From positions 3,585,001 to 3,649,000 of the forward strand of contig OY482861.1 of NCBI GenBank assembly GCA_960531495.1: a DNA stretch of 64,000 nt, read 5' to 3'. Positions 28,180-39,879 of this stretch are shown here, in pieces. Each line of letters opens with the position of its first letter. Within the stretch, counting starts at the first letter, position 1. The stretch is from Zeus faber. Taxonomy: Eukaryota; Chordata; Actinopteri; Zeiformes; Zeidae. The translations under genes were made by a program, and so were the position numbers. The notes under the pieces were generated by a model that searched no databases, was not told the origin of the DNA, and was given only the letters and a program-made list of their open reading frames with translations.

Positions 28180-29050
28180 TACTCAGGCCTCTGTGATTCC
28201 CCATGAGCACTATGTACATGGGCAGGATCAATGGGATTGGGGGAAAAGCATAAAGCATGGCCCTCCAGCCACATGTGGGCCTGTGCGTCCTGGCCCAGTG
28301 GGCTGGTTGGCTGCGCATCATCACTGAAGTGTTGTCTGATCTGACCAGGAAAATATTTGGGAGCTAGCATAACTGCACGCAGCTCCAACACATTTATGTG
28401 TTCGGTGCGCTGCTGGACATTCAGTCCTCTGATGGCTCTGAGTTGCAAAACTCCCTGGCGATTAGGCTTGGGTCGATATTCGATAATATCGATTGCATCA
28501 CAATATAACATTTGGGATATCACCCAAGCCTACTGGCGATTTATGCCCTCCTCTTCCCCAGATGTAGAGAAATGAGGCATCAAGCACCCTTGGGTTCAAG
28601 CCAAGATCATTCAGCCAAATCTGAAAGGGTCTGGCCGCTGTCGTGAGTGCCCACACTCTTGACTGGGAGCATATCAACCAGTCATCCATACTGTATATGA
28701 CAGGATTTGCATTCCCCTTGCACACAGTAGAACAGTGCTGCTGCCATTCACCTTGTGAAGACTCATGAAAATATGCATCCTTTATGTCGATGCTTGTGAA
28801 CCAGCCATGGGCAGCATGTGAAAAGTGGAGACCTTGCTTGAGGTGTTTGTTCAGTCCTCTGAAATCTAGGATAGGGCAAAACCAGGGTTCTGAAGTACGT
28901 GGTACCCAGTCGCTGAGGTGCTGCCTTAAGAAGATGCCTCCCTGACCACGAGAGTTCTGGGAGGCGCGGCACCTTGAAGCCTGGTTCCCCTGCACTGTGA
29001 GGGGTAGTTAAGTTGGGTTGAGGGGATGAAAAAAATGTCCCAAACAATGT
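28180..29050 (-). mobile_element. DIRS-like retrotransposon fragment: RT then RNase H (minus)
   Basis: The minus frame 28995-28560 has FCPILDFRGLNKHLKQGLHF, WFTSIDIKDAYFH and the active-site equivalent YSMDDWLICS. This matches DIRS RT (usually LDLRGLN, SIDLKDAYFH and YLDDWL). Just downstream, the minus frame from about 28455 has HINVLELRAVMLAPKYF, the DIRS RNase H start. The active site reads MDDW with an upstream deletion, so it is dead. No tyrosine recombinase gene is found. A 70-bp MITE splits RT from RNase H. Confidence 0.8.
28463..28532. mobile_element. 70-bp hAT-type MITE with 8-bp target duplication
   Basis: The ends taggcttgggt and acccaagccta are perfect 11-bp terminal inverted repeats. 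Direct repeats ctggcgat at 28455-28462 and 28533-28540 flank it exactly. Eight-base duplications are the hallmark of hAT transposons. The inside is AT-rich with gatattcgataatatcgat. It inserted into the DIRS RNase H region. Confidence 0.85.
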
Positions 29051-30052
29051 TGTGTCCGTGGTTGCACTCCAGGGCGAGCTAGTGGCTGGACCCCCACAGC
29101 TAAACCAAGCTACTCAGAGCTGTTGCTGATCCACAATACTACCAGCTGATATGACGAGGAGATGGTAAGGGCCATTCCCTGGGTGCATGTGCCTTTTATA
29201 CTGGGGCCTCACATCATCCAGGTGGTCACGAGTGATTTTGTTAAGAGAGAAACTCGACCTGCGCATGCTGAAAGCACCACCTTTGGCGATCAGGGGGACT
29301 AAAATAGAATAAGTAATTATCATGACAATTTGGCAAAAACATAGCAATCAAAACATCAAACATTACATTACAAACTACATTAGTGTAGTAAAACATCATA
29401 GCAATAAAAATGCTAAAGAATTGCATTATAACGGTAAAATATCAGTGACATCAGTGTAGAAAAATAGCAATAACAGAATCAAACAGCATGGAAAAAAAAA
29501 TGTCAGGAAACCATGAGCATGGTTTATATACCATACCCACGGATAACTCATCCATGAGCGCGGATTTGCAAACCCCTGCACTTGGGTTTTGCTCATTCAT
29601 GGCATTGACGATGGATGAAGATGCAACAACGAGGACCGCATCCGGCCCAGCCCAGTTAATATTGATAGACAATGTTGTATTGTTGTGTATTGGACATTTC
29701 ATGTATGGCTTTTATTATGGGGAAAAATAAATGAATACAAAATAAATTCAAACTATGGTCTTGTTATAACGTGAACTTTATCATGTCATAACAGACATTC
29801 GTCCAGAACTCACGAGGGAGAGCAGCTGATCACGTCCTCAGAATGAGCAGCCGATTCACAGAAAGTGGAAGCTCTAAGTCTTGCCTATAACAATATGCAA
29901 AAAATACAAACACAATGAAAAACAAGTTTAATCAAACCTAGTCAAACAAAGCAGATGTAGTTTTAACTAAAAGTGAAAACATTGAGGAAGGGAAACTTAG
30001 TATATACTACTACTACTACTTAGTGTATGCACAATAAGGGAAAAATGTGATT
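29051..30052. other. Unassigned, AT-rich
   Basis: About 29100-29290 may still belong to the DIRS element (gagagaaactcgacctgcgc at 29247), but no domain is visible. The rest has no coding potential I can support. Confidence 0.4.
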
Positions 30053-30057
30053 ATGTA

Positions 30058-30069
30058 GGATAGATAGAT

Positions 30070-30156
<87 letters not shown>

Positions 30157-30165
30157 ATAAATAGG
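30058..30165. repeat. (GATA)n microsatellite, LINE tail
   Basis: An almost uninterrupted gata array of about 105 bp sits at the 3' end of the minus-strand LINE, and probably grew from the LINE tail repeat. Confidence 0.9.
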
Positions 30166-31026
30166 TAGAGTGAAGTAAATAAAAAGGCAAGTCCAAGTCC
30201 AATAGCAGTCCAGATATACACAGTGTTCGGACACATTCAAGTGCTCTGGTAGTCCTGATGTGCAAAGAGCAAGTGCAAAGAGCTGAGTGTTAAAAACAAA
30301 TTATAAAAGCAAGTTTAGTCCACGAACAGTCCAATAACAGCAGGCCTGGCAAAGGCAGATTAATTGTAGAGTCTGATAGCACCCAACAGGAATGACCTCC
30401 TGTATCAGTCCTTTATACGCCGGGGTTGAATGAGTCTGTTACTAAAGGTGCTCTTTAGCTTCGCTGACATGTAGTATAGGGGATGGTAGACGTTATCCAA
30501 GATGGCCATCAGTTTTGCCAGCATTTGTCCTTCGCCACCTCCTCCATTGCGACCAGTTTGGATCCAATCAGCATTCTTTATGAGTTTATATAGTCTGTTG
30601 GTGTCCTTTGCTATGATGCCTTTGCCTCAGCACACCACAACATAGAAGATGATGCTTGCAACAACAGACTGATAAAACATGTGGAGCATCTTGTTGCAGT
30701 TATTGAAGGATCTGAGCCTTCTCAGGAAGTAAAGCCATCTGAGGCCCTTCTTGTATATGGCCTCTGTGTTGGGGGACCATTCCAGTTTGTCATCCAGATG
30801 GACACCTAGGTACTTGAAGGACTTCTCCTCCACACACACCGCACAATTGCAGTGTCATCCGAGAATTTCTGCAGATGACAGAATACTGACTTTGAAGTCT
30901 GACATGTAGATGGTGAACAGTAAGGGAGATACCACAGTTCCCTGGGGGGCCCCAATGTTACTCACCAGAGGTGCATACACACATCTCTGTAGCCTCACAA
31001 ACTGCGGTCTGCCCATCAGGTAGTCC

Positions 31027-31392
31027 TCAATCCAGGAGACCATGGGGGCATCCACCTGCATGTTCTCCAGGATACACAAACTGCAGGGGGTCTGATGATG
31101 AGCTCACCAGTTGTCTGAGGTATGCTAGGACCAGTCTCTCCATGACCTTCATTGTGTGAGAGGTTAGTGCTATCGGACTGTAGTTGTTTAGGACTGTGGG
31201 ACGCCCCATTTTTGGTACTGGCAGACATGATGTTTTCCATAGCACAGGGACTCTCTTGAGGTGCAGGCTCGTGTTGAAAAGGTGCTGGACTATTCCACAT
31301 AGTTCGTTAGCGCACTCCCTCACCACCCAGGGGCTGATGCCATCTGGTACAGCAGCCTTGCCCTGGTGAAGTCTCTCCAGCTCTCTCTTCAA
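31027..31392 (-). pseudogene. LINE RT N-terminal part (minus)
   Basis: The 121-codon frame starts in a Lys/Gly region (LHQGKAAVPDGISPWVVREC), goes through the palm entry (VPVLWKTSCLPVPKMGRPT) and ends at the fingers (LRQLVSSSSDPLQFVYPGEH). A frame change near 31079 continues to GAPQGTVVSPLLF. Reverse transcriptase of a CR1-like LINE; not intact. Confidence 0.75.
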
Positions 31393-32359
31393 CTGGTTGG
31401 CTGTATATGTGGAGTCCAGCCTGGGGAGTGGGGGACGTGGCAGTGTCTGCAGTGGGTGTCAGTGGGAGTGTGGGAGGTGTGAAGAAGTACTGGGGTCTTA
31501 TCTGGTGGTGGGGGTGGATGTTGGAAAAGTCCTGAGGAGAGGTCCTGGGGGCTGCTCAGAGGGATAGTGTGGGGCCATCTGGAGGTGAGATCTGCATCTG
31601 CAGTTTCTCCTCCAATTTTTTTCTGTAGGAGTCCTTGCTCTCTTTAGTCCTTGTTTTAGTTCCCTTTGTATGTGTTTGAGCTCTGCTTGGTCTCCTGTCC
31701 TAAAGCCCACTTATATTCATTAGGTAGGGCCTTCAGGTCACAGGTAACCCAAGGTTTGTTGTTTGGGTAGCAATAAATTTATTTTGTGGGGATGGTGTTG
31801 TCAGTGAAGAAGCTTGTGTACTCAGAGATGCATTCTGTTATGCCATAAATGTCCTCACCATATGGTTCATACAGAGCATTCCAGTAAGTGGCTTCCAGGG
31901 CACCGCCCAGTGTCACCATGGCCTTGTGAGACAACTTCCTCACTGTCCTCACTGTCACAGGATGGTGCTGAAGAACTCGCTTGTATGATGGTGTGAGCAA
32001 CAAGTTGTGGTCGGATCTGCCAAGAGGGGGCAGGGGAGTGGAGCTGTCGGCATCTTTAACATTTGCATACAGCAGATCCAAAGTCTTATTTTCTCTAGTT
32101 CTGCACTTGACAAATTGGTGGGAAGGGTGGTGGAGAAAGAGATATAGTTAAAATATTTTGTCTGTAGATTCACAGTTACTGAGTGAATATGCATCCCCAT
32201 TGTCTCCTCCTCAGCTGCTCCGGAATTGAGGGCTTCTCTCCGGCCCAAAGATTTGGCCACTGCAGAGCGATCAGTTTATCGCGTGTGTAGACAATGGCGG
32301 CAGAGTTGCAGGCATAACTTCCAGTAAATAGAAATGGTTCGCTAGCAAAATGTCGACTG

Positions 32360-34730
32360 CAGCTAGAGTGGCCCTCCTTGTCTTATGTCAGGTTGTGGAG
32401 TGAAATGCTGTGAAGTGTAATGATTGGTGTTGGACAGAAGCAGATGGTGAGTTATACAGAATTTTGATTCATTGAATGATTGACTCTCCAAAGCCAAATT
32501 TCTTGAGGGTGAAGAAAAGATATGTCCGATTAACTCTGTCGAAGGCTTTTTCTGCATTCAAGGAGGTTTAAGTTATTTCTTTGAGATATGCTGTTCATTT
32601 CTGTTGGTTCGTGTTTTACAAATGATCTTTAACTTACAATTAATTAGGCTTATGGGTTTATAACTGGAGGTGAGAGTTGGGTATTTATTGGGTTTGAGCA
32701 AAACTGAAATGAGAGAAGTATTCATGTGTGGAGGCATGGTGGAGGTTGATTTAATCTCTGTAACCATTCTGTTGAATAGTGGGGATATGAGTGGCCAGAA
32801 GTGTTTACAGAATTCCACTAGGTAGCCAGGTGATTTATTGTAGGGCATAGAAAAGAGAGCTTTCTTGAGTTCTTCTGCAGTTAGAGGTTGATCGAATGTG
32901 CCTTCTCTGTGGATAGTTTTGGGAGGTCAATGTAATCGAGAAATTAGTTAATGTTTGATATATTTGATTTATTTTCTAAACGTTATAAGCTTATTATAAA
33001 AGTCAAAGTTTAAATATTTTATTGATGAATATTTTATTGATTAGGGATGCAATGGTACAGTGGGCCCACAATTCGGAACTGTATGTATCATGTTTTTTGG
33101 GCCACGGTAACGGTATGGTTTCAGTAACTTTATATTTAAGGGAAAAAAAAGTAAAAAAGGTTTTCATAAGGGGTGTGTCAAGGATAGTGGGTAATTGACT
33201 CTGGTGTCTAGGGGGCGGGTTCCCAGCAGAGAGTCAGAATGTGGAAGGAGAGGACTCAGAGAAGTGATGCGAGCGCCTGGTGCAAGTGGAAGCAAGTGTC
33301 TGAAGAGAAGTCCATAATAAAAAATGGACAGCCATTTTTCCGACTGGACACCTTGATTGATTACACTCTTTACAAAAACATTTCTATGTAGTTTTATCTT
33401 GTGTTTCTTGTGATTGAATAGGCTGCCGTAAAAATAGACAAAATGAAGTGATGTGGCCAGCGGAGCTCAAAGAGTGGATTAAATAGGAAGTGTGCACTAA
33501 CAGCACTAACTTCTACCATGATGTCCTAATACCGCGCTTCACATATGGGTATTGAACTGTAGGGGGCGTACTGAACGATTCGATAACATACTGTGTAACA
33601 TTGCATCCCTAATGTCTTGCAGGGTGAGTGATGTATGACCCATTTGATGGCTGTGATGAGTGTTTTTTCTTTATGACATTGCAGTTGAATGGCAAGAAAT
33701 GGTTGCATGAGGAATTGTCTTTTGTATGATGTTATCGAGTTGAGATTTTATTGTCTATCTCATTTCAGATTTGCTCAGTGGGTGAATGGGCTTGTTGGGA
33801 GTACAAGTCATTTTGTTTTTGTTGTAGTTTATTTTGACATTCTTGTTATTTCTTTTTCTTGTGAGCGGAGATGAAATAATACCTACCTCTGAGAACTGTC
33901 TTTGCCATTTACCAGAGTAAGGATGGTTATATTTCTGGAGAGTAATTTTGGTAAATGTAGAATGTCCATTTTCTGGAAAGAAATTGTTAAATCCTCTATC
34001 TTTCAGAAGTGAGATGTTGTACCATCACATGCCAGGATAGTTTGAGTTGGTTTCATTAATAGGGCCGAAACCTATTGGGCCGTGATCTGAGATTACAATA
34101 GGGTGGATTTCAGGTTTAGTGATTTTGGACATAACAAGAGTTACTTTACAATTCTAGGGAAGCTTTTGTGGGGTGGTGATTAATATGAGTATTCTCTATT
34201 ATATGGATTATTTGATCGCCAACAATCGCCAAGAGCAGGACCACTCATATATTTTTATAGTGTCAGATGAACACCATGACTCTAATTTGTGAACAGTCTA
34301 AACAAGTACTGTGTTGAAATCCCCTCCCGATATAGTCTGAGAATTCCATGAGTTTTGAAAATATGTTGTGAAAGAAATTTGGGTCGTCCTCATTTGGGCC
34401 ATAAATATTAGTTATGGTTAACTTCATGTTTCTGATAATTCTGTTAAGAATTATCATCCTTCTGTGTCTGATATGGTGATTTTATTCTGATATGGGATTC
34501 TTTTAGGGATCAAAATAGAAGTGCCCCTTTCCTTTAGAACTATATGATGAAGAAAAGATCTGATTAACCCATTTAGCTCCAACTTTGAGGTGCTTAGAGG
34601 CAGTGAGGTGAGTTTATTGCAGTAGACAGAGGCTGGGATTCATTCTGGTGAGGTGACTTAGGATTTTTCTAGGTTTAGCTGGTGAGCAAATGCATCTCAC
34701 ATTCCAACTTACAAACTTAATAGATGCCAT
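32360..34730 (-). mobile_element. L1-type LINE ORF2 relic (minus)
   Basis: ATG at 34730 on the minus strand starts MASIKFVSWNVRCIC, the L1 endonuclease N-terminus. The frame 34457-34263 has LTITNIYGPNEDDPNFFHNI, the central endonuclease block. The frame 32848-32573 has MPYNKSPGYLVEFCKHFW and TSSYKPISLINCKLKII, the first RT blocks. RT is cut off soon after. A DNA element at 33040-33613 interrupts it. Stops and shifts are common. Confidence 0.75.
33040..33613. mobile_element. Candidate non-autonomous DNA transposon (MITE-like)
   Basis: The ends attagggatgcaatg and cattgcatccctaat are perfect 15-bp inverted repeats, 574 bp apart, inside the L1 relic. No transposase frame is present. I could not read a convincing target duplication, since the L1 context is itself decayed. 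Ends of this type occur in fish hAT elements. Confidence 0.65.
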
Positions 34731-34989
34731 TGTGGTTAGTTAGAGGGTGGTGAATGTAGATACAGGTATGTGGCCTAAAGAGAAAATTATACAGTGTATG
34801 GGTGAAATAAATGCTAACCATTTTGTATGTATGCTATCCATCTTCCATCTGTGTAGGATAGTTGTAGTTTTCCCATTGCAGCAGCACTGTATATCCAAAT
34901 GTATCCAAGGCAATATCTACACTATCATGCCCATGTTTTCCCGTAGCTAAATCTGTGTTCTTCTCCTTTACATTAATTTCTACGAGTCT

Positions 34990-35870
34990 TACTGTTCACA
35001 TCCGATGGAGGAGATGGGGGTTTTAACCTGTTGCTCGTTTCCTAATTAATTACCTAGATCCAGGTCAGGTGTGGCTGCTCAAACCACACCATCCCCACAC
35101 CCCATACCCCTGACACCAAACTGAGGCCAAGGAGAATGCCTGGTTGGAGCCTATGAACTGGTCCCCTTCCAGGGGACCTGGTTCCCGGGAATACCACGGT
35201 CGACCGGCTTCCTTCCTCCAGAGAGACGACAGACTGCTCCCTCCTCCCTTCCAGAGCATGGGGCCTCAGGCTGCTGTGCTGGCTGGTGAAGGCATGGCCG
35301 GACTTGGCTGTTGCGGGGGCTGTTTGGAGGGGTGGCTGCTGGGCAGGGAGGGGACCTAGCTGCAGGCAGTTACCCGTGGTGGCTGCTGTGGCTGCTTCTC
35401 CCCCAGTCCTCTAACCCTGGGTGCTTCTGCTGCCAGTTGGGAGAGGGTTGGTGCTGAGGTCGCCCATTAACGCGCTGGTGGCTCCAGGGCATCTTCGGCC
35501 CCTCTGTGTCCCTTCCCCATGCCCTGTTCAGGTGCAATTGTAGCAGTTTGGAATACCACGTGTCATCAAGTGGCGTTTCAGGGAGCTCCGATACAGAGAC
35601 ACAGACCACAGTGTTGTAGACACACCAGTTTATTGTAGAGAGAGGGCTAGTTGGAATTAGCCTGGGAGCAGATAGAGATGTGTCATGACAGGGGCTCCTC
35701 TCCTGAGTGTGTGGGGATGGGGGTTTTACCTGCTGCTCATGAGACCAACCAACAACAACAACCAACAACAAGGTATGCAGCCACTCTGATCCTGGGTCCC
35801 CAAATATCTAGATCTAGGTCAGGTGTGATTGCTCAATCCACACCATCCCCACACCATACTAACAAAAACA
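34990..35870. repeat. R2 repeat, copy b
   Basis: Shared blocks with 11600-12500: gatgggggttttaacctgtt (35013), tgctcaaaccacaccatccc, the ctgctgtgctggctggtg core (35271), gatacagagacacagac (35591) and cagtttattgtag (35624). The gttttacctgctgctcat block at 35724 repeats the left end, so the unit again has direct end blocks around a GC-rich core. No protein domain is present. Confidence 0.55.
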
Positions 35871-37667
35871 AATAAATCTAAAATAAAAACACAGGAAAAC
35901 TGGCGCGGCACACACGGTGCACTGCTGTCTGAAGGAGAAAAAAATCTCTACTCCAATTCTCTGAGTTAGGTATACCTTTTTCATTTTCCATACAAGTAAG
36001 AAACAGGAAACAAAATAAATCTGATTTGCATATAGAGTGGTGAAGTGAGATCCTATCACAAGTAATCCGATCACACTCTAATGCCAGGTGTAAACCGACG
36101 TACTTAGAGCTGTCTACTTGTGATCACCTAAGACACATGTTAATGCCAGGTGTAAACAGTTGCACTTTGTAGGGATACATATCTACACCAAAAAGACATA
36201 AAAACTGACGGATACAAAGATAAACAAAAAACATTGCAGAGTCAGACATACAGTGGGTCAGATAAATTAAAAAACATTATATCAACATATCACTTTGTGA
36301 TACAAGCACTAAATTTAGCATGGAAACGCTCAGACATCCTGTCTATTCGTGTGGGGGTTATCTAACTAATTCACTTGTACTAGCTATTGATATATGGGGC
36401 ATGACATAGGATTTGGGACACTAAACTATACTAAGTCTCCAAGTGCATTATGCCTAAATGAGTATCAGTAGTATAGTTAACTGACACTGAACCCCATGCT
36501 GAGTTCCACAGCAGTGGTGTCCCCAGTGTCACTGGTTGTGCCACAACATCCACTCTGTTATTTCAACTTTTATTTTAACTTCAAAAAGCTAAATACCTTT
36601 TAACTGTTATTTCAACAACTGCTTGTCAGTCTTCTCTTTCATCTACTGCTCTCCGTTCGGGATGCAGTGTAATGGGTAGGGCCGTTGCACTAGGGAAAAC
36701 ACTATTTTGTGTACGGGCAATGGCCGCACATCTTTATTTTTTAAGTGGCTAATGGAATTTTTAGTTGTGCCAAATGACTTTTCATGCCAATTTTGGTGCT
36801 TGTATCACAAAGGGAACAATTCTTCAGACATTTGCACTTATCTGCTGCACTAATATAGTGAGAGAGTGAAGAGAATGGGATTGTTGTGAGAAGTAGGGAG
36901 TGAGGGATTAGGAAGGTCATTTGATGAGGAGTGAGCAGATTTATTTGTTTTTCTTTGTTTCATACTTGAATGAAACAAAACTATTTGTGCACTCTGTGCC
37001 ATGTCACTCACGTCTCTCTGTTGTTCTCTTTAACTTTACCATGGTCTCCGTTGCAATGGGACTATATTTTGTAAAAATTTGGTCCCCAGGACCCATATTT
37101 TTCTCGTAAATACTCTTTACTTCTAAATGATAAATCCTGCACTTCGGTAACAGGGGGACTTGTCACTCCACAGAGCCATCAATACCTGCTCCTCCACTCT
37201 GCTACTCAGGCGCTTGTGCAGGCACTGCCAGGCACTCAGCTGTTATTTAGTTTGTTTTAATTTTATTCAGTACTTCACCATGCTAAAAAAGCTGTGAAAC
37301 TGACTGACCTGTCGACTCACTACCACCCTGCTACTGAGACTAGCATGACGTCACCAGCTGAGATATTTAAACACTCACCAGTGAGGTTATCACGTGTTGT
37401 TATATTTGCCACAAATATTTATATTTGTAGTAAATATATTTATATTATATATTTATTTACCAAATTGAAAGGCTCCAGTCCTGTAAGATTGATTTTAAAT
37501 CCCCTTTTCATATGATCTCATTTAGCAGCCCTGGTATAAACAAATTCATCCTCTCTACATTGGAGTTAATAAAATCCTTGGACATTTGATTACAAGCTAT
37601 TTGTATCGGCATGTTTTTTCTGCTTTTAAATTAATTTTCACCACTTTATCATTTACAGCATTTTCAG
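35871..37667. other. Unassigned region after R2
   Basis: No recognisable gene. The phrase atgccaggtgtaaac occurs at about 36081 and 36144 next to partly inverted acttgtgatcac/gtgatc words, suggesting a small DNA transposon. No terminal pair is clear. Confidence 0.45.
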
Positions 37668-37705
37668 CTCCAAATACTCACCTGCCGCCAACAGACAGGA
37701 CCAAG
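37668..37705 (+). CDS. ankrd55: Speculative small ankrd55 exon
   Basis: The acceptor tttacagcattttcag precedes 37668 and the donor gtatgg follows 37705. The 38 nt complete the phase left by the exon ending at 28042 (G plus CT gives Ala) and encode APNTHLPPTDRTK. The phase fits, but a 38-nt match by phase and Pro/Asp content is weak. Nothing further downstream could be joined to it. Confidence 0.2.
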
Positions 37706-39295
37706 GTATGGGAGGTGCCGTCAACAGAGAACTGCTTGGCTTCAATTCATGACCAGTGTACTCTTCGGTGTAAGCGGTTTGTCTTTTTCTACGTTGAAAA
37801 ACATCTCCAGTACTTTTGTTTTGCACTTTTTTTCTATTTCCCATTTTCCTCTGGCACTGAATGCTGCGAAACGTCAAATTCACAATTGACGCAAGGTGTT
37901 TTTGACAAATAACCAAAGTCTGAATTTCAAGCTTGAAGGCACAAATGAATCCAGTTTAATTATCAGAAAACATGGTGTTTCCCCACATATCTCATAGAAC
38001 CAATTCCTACAATTCTCTGAGTCTGAGCACAGGGCACTCAGGCAATTTGAGATGCTAGGCTGTGACATATTGCCGATGTACTATAGCACGCCTACAGTAC
38101 ATAGAGAGCCTTGAGAGATGACTGGAGAATCTCAATTCCATTCAAAACAGTGCGACTTGAAGATGAAGCTTATTCTTGTTTTATCTTTTCCAGGCAAATA
38201 AGCTATATGAGACACTGGTGCTATTTATATTACAACATAAAAACTTCTGTATATACCTCTTCATCCACCAATAGTGGGAGGAGGATTCCCCTGAGCTGTG
38301 ATGAATATGCCTTTAGTTTAGAGTTCCACCTTCCCTGGCTCAAATGTCTTTCCATGAAACACTGCAAAAACCTTCAGTCAGGCCAAATAGACAAAGTAGG
38401 TATAATTGTTGTGATGGCTGCAGTAACAACAAGAAGGTGTTCTGTCCCTGGCGGCACCAATTACCTCCAGGCAAAGTTAGAAGGGCACTTACAGTGTTTG
38501 ATACATTTCTGACGATGGATCTAGAAAGATGCTACAGTGGCCCTCCACAATTTGAAATGCTACATAATGAAGTTTCTATCACACCCACCATACAAATCAA
38601 ATCTGTGTGTATTTAGCAAGACTTGGTGTCAGTGATTGGGATGACTAGTAGTAGTAAATTACATTACATTATCGATTCAAATCCTACAACAACCTCATTC
38701 ACAACAACCTTGATTCATATTTCAGACCTTAATGATTGAATGTCAATGAACGTTTCTTGTAGGCTGGTTGTGCTATAAATTCCGTGGCCTCTATTCTGCC
38801 AATGGAATTGTGCCAAATATGATGCCATTTATTATTGGTACCACAATGACGCAGACACACCGCATACACGCTCTCTCTCTAGCTTGTGCTCTCCTATGTG
38901 CTCTCTCTCCCTTTTCCCCTCTGATCCCTTTAACCGTCACACATTGCCAAATGCAGAATACCCATTGTCAACCTGCAACCTAGCAAAACAATGTCCCCTA
39001 TCTTGGTTTATTATAATTTCATTCTGTCAGAAATCTCTTCTTTTCCTGGAGACTGACGTAAAAGAATCTCCCGGCCAATCCAGAGGGGTTGGCAAAGCTG
39101 TATAGTATAGATTCAGTACAGTTTATGACATTAAAATGCTGAAATTGGGTGGCATTGACCAGTTGGCAGATGATAAATGTTGGGAACTAAATTTTTTAAC
39201 ACAGCATTTCATGATATTTAGATCACACTATTTTATATTGTTATGAAGTTATTACTAGTGATTGCGATAGATTCATTTCACAAGGCTTAATTTAA
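37706..39295. other. Unassigned; no gene supported
   Basis: Two overlapping + frames at 38111-38512 and 38344-38616 are open but have no domain, no clear splice-defined limits and ordinary composition. The rest is AT-rich. Confidence 0.45.
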
Positions 39296-39490
39296 GGGGG
39301 GATGGTAGCTCAGGCAGTAGAGCTGGTGGTCTAGTAATCTAAAGGTTGCTGGTTCAATCCCAGGCTCCTCCTGCTAGCATGCTGTAGTGTCCTTGAGCAA
39401 GACACATAGCTCCTGATTGCTGCTTCCGTCGGTGTTTGAACAATTGTAAGTCGCTTTGGATAAAAGCGTCTGTGAAATGTAATGTAATGT
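39296..39490 (+). repeat. tRNA-derived SINE, second family (complete)
   Basis: A tRNA-like head has A box tagctcaggcagtagagc (39306) and B box ggttcaatccc (39351). A conserved middle (tccttgagcaagacacatag) and the tail taagtcgctttggataaaag follow, ending in repeated aatgt. The reverse copy at 41569-41770 and the tail at 195-252 belong to the same family. Confidence 0.8.
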
Positions 39491-39642
39491 TAAGGCAGTG
39501 TACTTGAGTGAACCCTGTTGGTAGAGCTGGTATCCCAATTAATCACGTGACCATGATAGATCATATTATAGACTTAACGTTATTATCATTAGGAATAATG
39601 ATTTTTTCCTACTATATATATATATATATATATATAAATATC

Positions 39643-39835
39643 TTCTGCCCTTACCACATGTAGCCATACATGCCTATACAGTGAGCTAAACACTCTCCCA
39701 ATAAGTACCTGGAGACAGGATCTCTCTTTTGGTATCTTTAATGAAAGCAGTGTAAACTGTGGAACAGTACAGAAATATGCAGATTAAGTCTCTATGCAGA
39801 TGTAAATAACCTGTAAATACATTGTCATGGCACCT
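39643..39835 (-). repeat. BEL/Pao LTR fragment (solo)
   Basis: The stretch from cttctgcccttaccacatgt to cagatgtaaataacctgtaa matches 45517-45740, the LTR-like sequence beside the BEL/Pao element, in the same orientation. There is no element body next to it. A TA run (39616-39640) precedes it. Confidence 0.6.
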
Positions 39836-39879
39836 CATACGGTTGCCTCGGTGTGTTGATGCACATTGTTGTGTCTTAT

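Larger units (their letters stand above)
30053..32330 (-). mobile_element. CR1/Rex-like LINE, near full ORF2 relic (minus)
   Basis: Minus-strand order: end of the endonuclease (LPPLGRSDHNLLL, about 32030), linker (31710-31498), RT palm and fingers (SPIALTSHTMKVMERLVLAY, about 31240), GAPQGTVVSPLLF (about 30955) and thumb (FKYLGVHLDDKLEW, about 30810). A 3' UTR follows that ends in a GATA/TATC tail at 30058-30165, a typical LINE 3' microsatellite. Frameshifts are frequent and the FADD motif region is degraded. It differs from the LINEs at 40-43 kb. Confidence 0.8.

Noticed and set aside
29451..29730. About 80-codon frames on both strands
   Set aside because: Mirror frames of the same segment with no domain and no splice or promoter context.
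30016..30265. Ile-Tyr-Leu-Ser repeat membrane protein
   Set aside because: Translation of the GATA array at the LINE tail.
38111..38616. Two overlapping + frames as a new gene or ankrd55 3' exon
   Set aside because: No recognised domain, no phase-compatible acceptor/donor pair found, ordinary base composition.
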